Assembly: GCF_947242115.1 (NCBI RefSeq)
Contig: NC_074711.1
Span: forward strand, 55,078,963-55,142,962
Direction of reading: 5' to 3'
DNA: 64,000 bases
Origin: Biomphalaria glabrata
Lineage: Eukaryota; Mollusca; Gastropoda; Planorbidae
The first letter of the stretch is position 1. Each line of letters begins with the position of its first letter. A program made the position numbers and the translations under genes. Positions 21,964-33,900 of this stretch are shown in pieces. Below the pieces are notes generated by a model that saw nothing but the letters and a program-made list of their open reading frames with translations, made no database searches and had not been told where the DNA came from.

Positions 21964-24900
21964 ATGCAGGCTTCAGTTACTCCTGAGAGGGCATCAAATC
22001 TAGAAATAGCTGATTCAACTCGAAACAGTATGTTTTCTTTTGTCATATTAGTATTTTGTTATATATATTTGTAGCCTTTTTTATGATCTCATAAGGTGTT
22101 TAACTTGTATATATATTACAGTTGTCACAGCTTTTAATATATTATTATAATTATATACTACAGACAATGACTTTGATGTATTTTATTATACAATAAACAT
22201 GCATTATATATGTGACCCTGCGGGACCAAGAAAAAACAAAGGGCATTAGTTCATGAGGCATTCATCAGCTACAAACACACACATATATATTGTTATAACC
22301 CTATTCGCTGACATTTGTGACACAGGCCAGCAATACAGTTTAGCGTGCTATATTGAAAGGCAAGGGACAGTACTGGCATGAACTTTGCACGTGAATAACG
22401 CCCGTGTTATGGTCATCTGATCATAAGCCTGCGCAGACCAGAGACACAGTGTGTAGGACAGCGGCAGTTCAAGACCGGAGAGCGTTGAGACCGGGACTGT
22501 TAGTCGGCCATGAAGTCGGTCCTGGTCGAGTCCTCAAGTGTTATGTATGAGTCCAGGAAGAAATAGAGACAGTAGAGTTTTGTACGGTGATGTACAATGT
22601 AACATTTTAGTTGTTGATGTGTTGCCAATAGTCAAGTATTGGCTGTCTTCTACTTATTCACTCAGTATTAAAGTACCAGATTATTGTGGAGCTCTTGTTG
22701 TCAGGTTCTTAATGTGTTGTTGTGTTGTGTTTAGCAGTGTTTACAGAAGGCCTGATTAGGAGAGAGAGAATCGTAACAATATGCATGTGTATTGTATATT
22801 CTATACAGTTGTTCACCCCTGCAGCAGTATATCTTTGTTTTTGTATTTTACTAGCCTGATTTTGATATATTTCTAGATTATAGTGGACAAGGAGATGGCT
22901 TTCAACAGATGAAGAAAGAAAGTAGTTGTGATGAAAGCAGTGATATAGCTCAGGATACAGTGAGGTGAGTTTTAAAGTAGACTGTGCAACACTCAACATT
23001 AGGATGGAGAAGAGTTTTTAGGTAGAATGTGCCATTCTCTGCATTACCAGCAGGAGGTAAGTTATAGGTAGGGCTTAGTGTATAACATGGCAATGACACT
23101 TCATTTGATGATGTGTTCATTATAGAGACATACATTATCACTTATAAACCTTTTTAGTATTCTTTTGCTTTGAAGCACAAAAGCAAACAACATATTAAAT
23201 ATTTGTTAACAGAGTTACATCATGGCAGAGGTCATCATTTAAGCAAGTGTATAATACTGTAGCAGAAATAACAGTTGAACCATCAAATAGCGAGGAGCCT
23301 GATGTGAAAGACTTTTTCAGAGTAAGAATAATTAACCAACTTTCAAAGAGAAACTTTGTTATTGTATCTGGTAGGTCTACCGATGTAATATAAGCTAATA
23401 AAATCCTAAACTTTTGAAGAAGAAAAACAAAGATTTTTTTATTTTTATCAAGGTTCTAAGAAATCATCGCCTTCAAAGTAAATTAGTGTATGTTTTGACT
23501 GTGGTAGCCATTGTGGCTATTTCTCATTTTGTTCTCACTGTGAAATGGATTTTACCTTACTTCTACACAATAACAACTCCCATCTTACTAGTGTTGAGGC
23601 TCATACTGTATTGGTAAGTTTTTCTATATATCTTTCTTTGTGGACAAGTATATATATATAAATTTGTATGTATTTATTTATTTATTTAGGGAGTGATTGG
23701 ATATGTGCTAATCATATTTTTATTAGAAGTAGTATAAATATGATTAGATATTGTATGCAGTGCTTGTCTAACATCTCACAGTTTTTATCAAAGTAAACAT
23801 TAATCTTTTATTCGGTAACTAATTAATCTATACATTTGGATTATTCACTAACTTATTGCTTATAAAAAGCATTTACTATTCCCCACCAAGCCAAACTAAA
23901 TTCACCAACACAATCGTTCTCCCCTTCCCCTTCTCTAGATCCTTATCATGGTTATAGCCGCTAAGCCCCTTCTCTAGATCCTTGCCACGGTTATAGCCCC
24001 TTCTCTAGAACCTTGCCATGGTTATAGCCCCTTCTCTAGATCTTTGTGATAGTTGGATTATTTTTAAGCCTCCAAAGTTATAATGGATGTGACATTTTGA
24101 GAAAATTTGTCCTAGTCACATAGCACTCTATAAATTAATCTAGTGAATCCCATGAGGGAATTACAGATACAGTATATTATTTATTGTTCATTATTTTGTG
24201 AATTTTTGTTTACTTTTTCAGGAAAATGAAATACCAATATTTTTTATTAGATTTCTGTTATTTTGCCAACACTTACTGGTACATTTACCTTTGGTATGTA
24301 TATCTTAATTTTTTTATTTTTTAAGTTGTTTTTTTTTGTCTAAAAGGCATTAACAGTGACATATTTTCTACACACATGAACACAAAAAATACATGAGTAA
24401 AAGTTTTCATCTAAAAATACAAAACACACACACCCCACCCCCAAACTTAAAAAAAAAAATTCTTTAAAAAAAACCCAACATATATAGGTCTGTGCGTCCA
24501 TGCCCAAAAATGGACTTTTAAATTATTAGATCTATCTTGATAGGATTTTTTTTTTAGTGCTTGCTGCTATGTGAACATTTAAACATATTTGGTAGATCTT
24601 ACTGATTTAAATAAAGCAGAGCTCCTTTCCATGTGTCAGTTTGTTTTAAATCTTATGAATAGGAATAATTGTTTATTGATTGATTTTAGTTCTTTTATAG
24701 AATCTAGATCTGTTGCTAGATCTTGAGTATAGAGTCTATGTTGTATTTTAATTTGTCATGGAACCATGTAAATCTTGTTCTAGTTTTAACCAGATCAGAT
24801 GCCTACTATAGTAGTTTATTTAATTCGGACATTACATGAATTCGGACATTCGCTGTTTTCGTGGTCATTAAATAATTATTTTAATATTTATTATAAAACT

Positions 24901-27900
24901 AGCGCCCTGTATAATGTGCTTGTCCATTTTCCAATGATTCTGGCCCAATTTCCTTCCATTTAGCTGTCTTTTTATGTAAGAAAAACGAATTTCAAATTTG
25001 TAAGTCAGGTTGTTTTTTCTTTCCTATGTTACCCGGATGACTTTACCTCTTCCTAGGGTTAAGACTATATTTTTTGATTGGCTAAGTCTATACTAATGAG
25101 CCCGGCAATATTTATTCTGTTTTTGAAGCTGATTTATTTGATTTATAAGCCAAGTTGTCTGATTCCATACAAAAAAAAAAATCAATAGGGTGTCCGAATT
25201 AAATTACGATTTTCTTACCAAAATTAATTTCGGACAGCCAGTTTTGGACATCAATAAAAAATGATCTTATATTATATTTGTTCGTTTGTTGTTTTTTTTT
25301 TAAAATAAAGAATAAATGGGCAAATGTTTGGAGTGAGCTTGGTACATTGAATGAAGTCAAATGCTTAGATCTAGACCTACTAGATAGATCTAGATTTATA
25401 TAGAGAGAATATAGAGGATTCAGTTAGACAAGAATGGCTATCCTAACATGTACTATACTACAAAAGATCATTTGACATCTGTATTAGAAATTTATTAAAT
25501 TAATAAACAAAAAACACAAAAATTCAACACATCTAATCATGCAAACAATTCAAACATAAAATAAGTCAAAAAGTCGGTATAGAAGTCACTATCCCATTGA
25601 CCTAATTTTGGTAGAATAAGTGTGTTCATATTTTTACTTTTTGTGTTCATATTTTTATATTTTGTGTTCATATTTATGCATAATTCCAAAACATCTTAAT
25701 GATTTAATGTGAGGGGTTATGCCTGGGGATCTTAAAATTTAGTTAATGTTAGTAAAGAATTAAAATCTGAGTTTATTGAGGCCTAAATATAGAGACTGTC
25801 CAAAATAAATAATGGTGTCCGGAATCAAATAATGTGGGTCAAATTTGTCCAAATTAAATGAAAACACATGGCCTCTTTGACCTTAAATATAATAACAAAT
25901 ATAGGTTAGGGGTACTTCTTCTTCTTCTAGCCAGCTTTATTGCTGCTGAGCTGAGAGCTCTTTTGCAGACTGTGCCAAGGGAAAAAAGTGTGCTGTTTTC
26001 TTCAGTTGTTCAGCACTGCCGTACAGGGTGTTGGTTATGTTGGGCTGTAGTGGAAGTAGGGTCTGCCTAAGGTGGATTAGGGAGGGGCATTCAAAGAGGA
26101 TATGGTTTACGGTTTCAAAGGGGTGGGCGCAGTGTCTGCAAAGGGGTAGTTGTGTGGAGTTTATTTTGTTCAGGTGGTAATTTAATAGTGGTGTGTGTCC
26201 TGTTCTTAGTTGGAAGATAGTAGATTGTTCTTTGCGGGGGAGGAAGTTAATACTGTCAGGTTAGGGGTACAAATATAAGTAGTCATCCTTATTCTCCTTA
26301 AACTAAAGAAGATTTTGATACTTCATTTTCTTTTCTATGTCGAACCATTGTCAAATAATGCGCTGTGTGATGTTGCTAGTTCAGGCTGTCTTGAAGTCAA
26401 CCAATTACTCTGCAATCGTTTGGGTGTAATTGTCCGGGTGTATTACGTGTAGTTGACCAACAACACAAACAAGAACCATACAACACCTGTTTTAACAAGT
26501 GTAGAGATGTAGTCGAACGATGATGAACTATTCAACATGTATTTATTCTGATAAAAGGGCCACAGTAGAAGTCTCTGTCACTAAACACGTCGTTACCCTG
26601 GAGTGTTCTATCGCTAACTGATTTTCCGGTCTCTAACCCAACATATCCCAAACGTCACTAGTCCCGTTCAATATGCGTCTACTATGGTGCGTCGCTAAAT
26701 AACTAAAATAACTAACCTATATAAATAAGGTGTGTAGAATATTTGCATTACACAAATAACAAACTAGTGTTTAAGAGGGAAGACATATTAGGAACTCCAT
26801 TTATTACGTAAACACAAGCGGTGTTGCACTGACGCGCTAGTGTGCAAATGTACATATATTACTATTATGTTACATCTCTCTTCTTTAATTTAGAAAATCT
26901 ATTTATCAGAATAACTAACAAACTAGTCAACTAAAAAGTCTAATCAGTTCATCACAAATCAAGTCTCTTGGGTTTGTTAACTATTCTGCCTGAGCGTGTT
27001 ACATAAGGTTCATTTGGTCTAGAGGTGTTAGAAGAAGCAGTGTGTAGTGGCGGCTCAAAATCTAGTGTAGTTTGTAATATTGGACTCTCTAGATCTAGTG
27101 GTTCTGGTTGTTCTGAGAGGTCATCTGGAAAGTCATAATTGTTGTCAAATCTGTTTGCTTTCTCAGAAGACTTTCTGATGTGTATTCTGTTTCTTCTGTA
27201 GACCTTATTTCCACTTTTGACATTATACGATCTAGGCTTAGAATGCTTCGAAACTACTGTTCCTGGTTTCCACTCAGAATTAAGTTGCATTCTGACTGCC
27301 GTTCCGTTTTGTAGTGGATTATGACTCTTAACTCCTTTCCTCTTCCTAGTAAACCCTTTATACCAATGAGGTTTGACAAATTTAGTTTTTACTGCCAAGG
27401 TGTTACAACCTGAATCCCTGATTAATTCCACCGGAATTCTATCTACAAACCCTGGGTACACTGCAAAATTGTTCCTATTTCCTTCCATGAAATATATCCT
27501 ATCTGTACCTTTATTTTTGTATTCCCTACTGTAACTCCTATTTCTATAATTTCCCCTGTCATTCCTATCTCTACTCCTATATCTACTGTTATTTTGTTCA
27601 TTGTATCTATTTCTACTTCCAGACCTACTATTCCCTCTTCTACAGTTAGCTGCTATATGACCTTTTCCTTGACATTTAAAACAGGTTATTTCACTATATT
27701 TTCTATTTCCACTATTTGATCTGTTTCTATTTCTACTTCTATCAACATTTTCTTTGGTGTATCCTATTAAATCTACTTTGCTCTTATCTCTATCAGAAAA
27801 TGGTTTATTTGGATAGGCATTTTTGTAGACTCTCATTATCTCTGTTATTTCATCTATAGTTTTTGGGTTTCTTTCTCTAATAAAAGATTGTAATTGAGGA

Positions 27901-30900
27901 TCACATTTATTTACAAAGTTGTCCACTAGAATAAAATTTTTTAATCCCTCATAAGAGTTATTCACTTTTTCTAATTTTACCCACTTATTGAAAAAATCCT
28001 TTTCCATATTAATAGTAGTTTGGGGTTCTATTTCTAATGATGGTATATTGTCAAAGTATTTCTTTCTAAAAGTTGTAGCATTATGACCATATGCATTTAA
28101 TAACTCTCTTTTTAAAACCTGATAGCTATCATCAATATGATGGTCATGATTTTGGCATATTGTTAGAGCTTGACCATGAACAAAGTCTATCAGTATTTCA
28201 GACCATTCCTCTTCAGGCATATTAAATGTAGACATTTTTGCCTCATATCTTTTCAAAAAATCACCAATGTCATCCTTCTGTTCATCAAAACTTTGTATCT
28301 TTCTCTTTAGCCATGTTTGTGAATTGGGGTTGTCTCTTTGAGTGGTATAATTATTTGAATTATTTGTGTTATTTCCTTGTTCAGTTTGGGCTCTGGCTTG
28401 TGCTGCATCCAATCTCATCTTCTCCATTTTAGCTTCATGTTCTCGGTCCTCTTTTTGCTTCTCATATTCTTCCTTTCTGATCCTATCTTGTCTCTCTATC
28501 TCTTGTCTTTGACGTTCCGTTTCTTCCTTCACAACTTGCTGTACATAAGCTGCTAAGTCCTTTCCTTTTAACTCCATGGCCTTTCCATCCTGCATAGCTG
28601 TTTCCTTAACCTCCTTAAGGTCCACATATGACGATGTAGCCATTGTGTTTTATATTTTATATATATTTTTACTTAGCCTATATTGGTTATGGCTATACTT
28701 TAAACTTATTTTATATTTTTACACACTTTTATACAAGTTTTAAGTGTTATGTCTCTATCTATAGATTTAGTAAATGTGTAAATCTAGTCTGAGTTATTAT
28801 GGTTATATTCAAATCTGTATATTAGATCTAGTATAACCCAAATTTAAATCTAGTATATTATAGTATGTATAATAATACTATTTAGATCTATAGTTATCAA
28901 GAGCACTATGACTTTTAGATCTAGTATGAATAACTATTATCACTTTTAAAATCTGGTATGACTGAAGTCACAGTGAAGTGTCTAGAGTAAATTCAAAGAC
29001 TGTCTAGAGTCTAGATCTAGAGTAGATTATGGTTCTATTTCACCATACGAAACAAATATGTGTATACAATGTCAAATATATCTTCAACAAGATATATATA
29101 TCTAGAATGTACTACCTTCATTCATCTTTCAATTAATAATATTTCAAATTAGAGTCTAGATGATTAAATTGTACCAAAGAGATGTACAACAATTTGCAGA
29201 TCTAAATTTAGCCAGACGATAGTGTTTGACTACATAGCCAGTTTCGGCATTATTCTCATGGCAAAATCATATTTGATTTTAACCGCTCAAACTAAAAATT
29301 ATTTTAGTCTGATTCACAGTAAAAGAATCCTACCCGCACTTTCTATCATTAAGTGAAAAAAAAATACAGATCTAATTAAATTAATAAAAATAAATAATTT
29401 AAAATAATATAAACAAATGAAATAATTAAAATGAGACTATCGCTATGGGTTGGGATGTGACAATATGGCACACAATGATAACGTCACGAAGTAACCAGGC
29501 AACAACGGATATGACGTTTACACAAACAAAACAAATTACAACCCTAAATGTATAATATAGCTTTTCATCTAAATTACGTCTTCTACCCCGACGGGTTTTA
29601 AGGCGCACCACCTGATTTTACTCAGGCTAACGTACCAAATTTAGACAAAATCTATTTCTAAGGGCAATCTAAACATACACTAATAAGAAAAATGGCACTT
29701 AGCTTTTGATAAGAAAGATCCCTTTGTTCGGACTCCCGAATATGCTAGATCACAACAAATTCCACTGCCTCTCTTCCAGTTCTGACTCTGCTCTCCGGTG
29801 CTACCAGTATCCCACGTAATGCCACAGATGTCCTGATATGCCACAGCAAAATGTTCCAGTTTCTTCGACGACTGTTGATGACCGTATGTGTAGTTCCGAC
29901 GACTTTGTGTACACAGTTACTGACGAATAGGTTAACGGTTCTTCTGGCGATGACTTGACTTGTGTAGACGACTACTGACAAATAACAGTCTCTTGACGGC
30001 AACTTGATCTGGACGACTGACGAATAACGAATTTCTTGACGATGACTTGATCTGGGCTGACGAATAACGGCTTTCTTGACGATGACTTGATCTGGGCTGA
30101 CGAATAACGGTTCTCTAAAATAGTTCACTGCTTCTGCTGCTACTCTGGTAGTACGACGAAGTTTGCTGTTGTACGTTGCTTCACTAGACCAAACTGTCCA
30201 ATGTAGACTAGGTGAAACCAAGGTCACCTCCGACGACGTTCCGTTAGACGATTAACGGTTTTCAACGAAATTAAGTGGATGTAGCTGTTTCCACAACAAT
30301 ATCAGCACGTCTAGATATGGTCTAGACCGACGAATACTAGATAAATCAATGTTCAGTAATGATACATACAACTTTACTAACCTTCCAAAGGTTAAACACA
30401 GTGACCGTTATAAACGTGGCAAGCAACCGGTTCAATGAGCAAACTGCTCCACAAGAATCTCTCCAAGGGTAAGACGACAGAGCGATTTCGATTTAGTTAG
30501 CTACCAAACTTGTAGTACTCACAATACTTCTGACAGCGGGCAAACTGTCCTTCTCGAAACTGACGAGGTAAAACTTGATACTCAATGTGGCTCCTATGAC
30601 GAAGAAAAAATATGTCCAACAGGTTCACTAACGATCTCTCACCCGTTATGAATGAACGGTTTCTCTGGTTGTAGGTCGATTCAGCATATGAAGATCAGGC
30701 TTTGATAATATACTGGTTAAGTAGACCAGACGTTACGATGATTACTGTCCTGACGAAGGTCACCCTGAGTTAACGGCTCGTTGAACGTGCGATCAAACAG
30801 GCGATGACTGTATGTAGATCTAGAACAAAGTCACTCTGCGATGCTGCTGTGTTCAGCCGTACTCCGATGAAATCTTATATCTTCGAGTGCACGACCCTCA

Positions 30901-33900
30901 CCTGAGTAAACGTTCTGCTTCGAGGTCCGGTTCGATGTTCGGCTTCAACAGGGGTCCGGCTTCGAGGTTCGGGGTCGCCACTGTGATGTTGCTAGTTCAG
31001 GCTGTCTTGAAGTCAACCAATTACTCTGCAATCGTTTGGGTGTAATTGTCCGGGTGTATTACGTGTAGTTGACCAACAACACAAACAAGAACCATACAAC
31101 ACCTGTTTTAACAAGTGTAGAGATGTAGTCGAACGATGATGAACTATTCAACATGTATTTATTCTGATAAAAGGGCCACAGTAGAAGTCTCTGTCACTAA
31201 ACACGTCGTTACCCTGGAGTGTTCTATCGCTAACTGATTTTCCGGTCTCTAACCCAACATATCCCAAACGTCACTAGTCCCGTTCAATATGCGTCTACTA
31301 TGGTGCGTCGCTAAATAACTAAAATAACTAACCTATATAAATAAGGTGTCTAACAGCTGTCAAAGTCAAACTTTCAAATTTGGGCCTATAGCTGTCCGAA
31401 TAGCATAAACTACTCTAGATAGCTACATCTAGATCAAAGTAGATCTAATACTAGATTTTGACTAGATCTAATAGCTAGATTTCTTACTTCTCAGAAGCAA
31501 CAGTTTCTGCCATCTCATAAGGAGATTGGTCAATCAGAAGCAGCATTTTCTACCATCTCATAAGGATATTGATCAATCTCCATTTCTTATTATTTATGGA
31601 ATTAAAAAAAAAATGTGTTATTCTAACTTAAGTATTTTACATTATATTCACATAAATACAATTGTTAAAAGACATGTAATGGGCATTATACTCATTAAAA
31701 ATCAATCAACTAATCTGAGTAGTCTAATAATGAAGCTGTCCCTATATCTATGACAATTTTTTGTAAACCACCAGCTTCTGGAAAAAGATATTTTATGATG
31801 AATTTGAAAAGGTCAGATGTTTTATTGGCAGAAATATTGGCTGAGCTAAATCTCCCTTTTAATCAGTGTCAACACCATGACAAAGGGAATCAAACTGATG
31901 TGCCCTGGCTCTAAAATTGTAAAAGTATCTCCTGCTGCAGATCTAAAGCTACTGCTATAGTCACTAGTGATTGAGTTAGGTTCCGTTACTTATGAAAGCC
32001 TAAATTCAAAATAGAAATTAGGGATGTTCAAGGCTGAGTTTGCTTGCTAAAGAAAAGCATAAAGTCTTCATTCCTTGCGCTCTCTTTCAACATATCTGTT
32101 TGATGATTTTCTAAAACAACTTTCGTTGTTGACTCTGCAAAAAAAAAATCTGGATTCTTTCAAAGAGTGATACATTATTTCCAGTGTTAGCATATCTTGG
32201 TAAAAAAAAAATACCTTTAAACAAAACTGTTGTGATAGGACTGGAGGTCTTTTGATCCAACCAAGGAAACCATTACATCTCCTTTAAGTCTAACCACTTC
32301 TAACAAAATTTACTGTTGGTGCTGTTATAGAATCAGAAATAAAACACTAGAGGTATTATGACCATTAAATCATTGCCAGGTGGTGCTACTGACAAAGAAC
32401 TACAACTTTCTGACATATTCCAGACAAATCTATGACACAGACTTAATGTGTGAATATTTAGTACAGAATGTCTTAAATAACTTTATGCTGTGAAATGGTT
32501 TTGGATTGCTGCATTTTGTGTATCTTGAATAATTTTTATAGATTTCAGTCTGTTGTGAGTATAATCCTTAATATTTAGGAAAATACACATTTCCAAGTCT
32601 GGTAATACACATTTCCATTTTGATTATGTTCAGACCATTTTATTTTATTTATAATTTACCATACCTGTCTAAAATATGTTCTAAAGTTGATCAGCATACA
32701 CATAACTTATATTTATACTGGTAAACTACTTTAAAAATGTGCATCCAATTCAATTTTATCTCATTTTAAAATATTGCTTATTAATGTTCGCAGGCTGGCT
32801 CCACAACATGAATTGATGTTTGTTGTTGGCTATGCTGTAGCCAATGGGCCTTTAATATGGGCTTTGCTTGTGTTTAGGAACTCATTGGTCTTTCACAGTC
32901 TGGATAAGGTCACATCATTGTACATCCATTTGTTACCAACTCTTTTATCTTTTGTGTAAGCCCTTTTTATATAATATTTATCTATGTGTATATATTTTTT
33001 TCTTTTAAGTGTAAAGTTTTTTTCAAGATTGATAAAGCTATTAAAAGAAATGTGATGTTGGCCTGTGAAACTGTACAGAGGTTGGCAAATTAATTTAAGG
33101 AAAATAAAATCGTCAGGTGTCAATTACCATCTATTTATTATGTCAAATAAATTTACTTGGAGAATTTAAGTCAAAATTATTATTATTTTTTTTTTTGGAT
33201 TACTTTATAAATTGGTATTATAAAACAAAATGTTTGTAGTTAAATAAAGTATCATTAGGTTTTTTGTTTTTTTTATCAAACTACTGTCAAGACATCAAAC
33301 AGTGTTCAACTATCCTAAAAAAATAAAAGTCTCCTGAAATTTGCAGTGATTCTCCTAAAACATGTTTCAATGATGTAAATTATCGGAATTCTGAAAATTT
33401 CTTCTAATTCGATTTTCTAGCAAAAAAATCCGAAATTTTCCTTTTTTTTTTTTGAAAATAAATTCCAATTTTTTTTTTAGTGAAAAAAATTCGATTTTAT
33501 TATTTTTCCATTTTCGGAAGAATGAGAAATAAGATTTTTGATTTGTTTAGAACATGCACACATCCGGTCTTTTGACACAGTTAAAGTTCTTTTTTTTTTT
33601 TTTAAATCTCATGTTACTGTATTCATCATTGTCTTATAAGTCTAGATCTCGGTCTAGACTACAGTTACTAGAGTGGTTATGGTCCAATCTCATTTGTGGA
33701 CCAGTGGGGGGGAGGGGGTATCTAGGAGTTGGTTTTCCGTGCTGCCTTTAGGCGCTCAGTAAACACAACTCTGCCCAAGTCCCAAGTCCGGTGTCGAACC
33801 TCAAGCCCCCTTCTAGGTAGCCAAGCCAAGTTCAAGCCCACTTGGCCTCTCGACCACGCTTAAATAAAATGATTCTACATAATTTTAAAAAATTCAGCAA

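Larger units (their letters stand above)
26366..31355 (-). mobile_element. Gypsy-like non-autonomous LTR retrotransposon, 4,990 bp
   Basis: Two LTRs (26366-26874, 509 bp, and 30982-31355, 374 bp) flank an interior with one long open frame. The element is bounded by TG and CA and by GCTG on each side, a 4-bp target-site duplication; the unoccupied site is in copy A near 16061. A primer-binding-like sequence lies just inside the right LTR and a purine tract (AAAGAAGAGAG on the minus strand) just inside the left one. The shared LTR part looks identical by eye, so insertion is recent. The interior keeps gag, the start of a protease-like segment and an integrase-like tail, but no reverse transcriptase, RNase H or integrase core. 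It cannot be autonomous and is a fossil or a parasite of a full-length relative. It is antisense within intron 5. Confidence 0.85.
24807..31410 (+). mobile_element. TIR element 'AGTAGTTTAT', copy B (interrupted twice)
   Basis: Three segments, 24807-25915, 26259-26365 and 31356-31410, align in order with copy A (8249-8498 plus 15081-16124). Removing the two insertions leaves about 1.26 kb. The left end is AGTAGTTTATTTAATTCGG and the right end TGTCCGAATAGCATAAACTACT. This copy has the empty site for the 6.57 kb transposon that splits copy A. It lies in intron 5 of the acyltransferase gene. Confidence 0.7.

Noticed and set aside
29745-30227. 160-codon minus-strand frame as a second protein of the 4,990-bp LTR element
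   Set aside because: It overlaps 40-bp tandem repeats in the leader and shows no retroelement domain.
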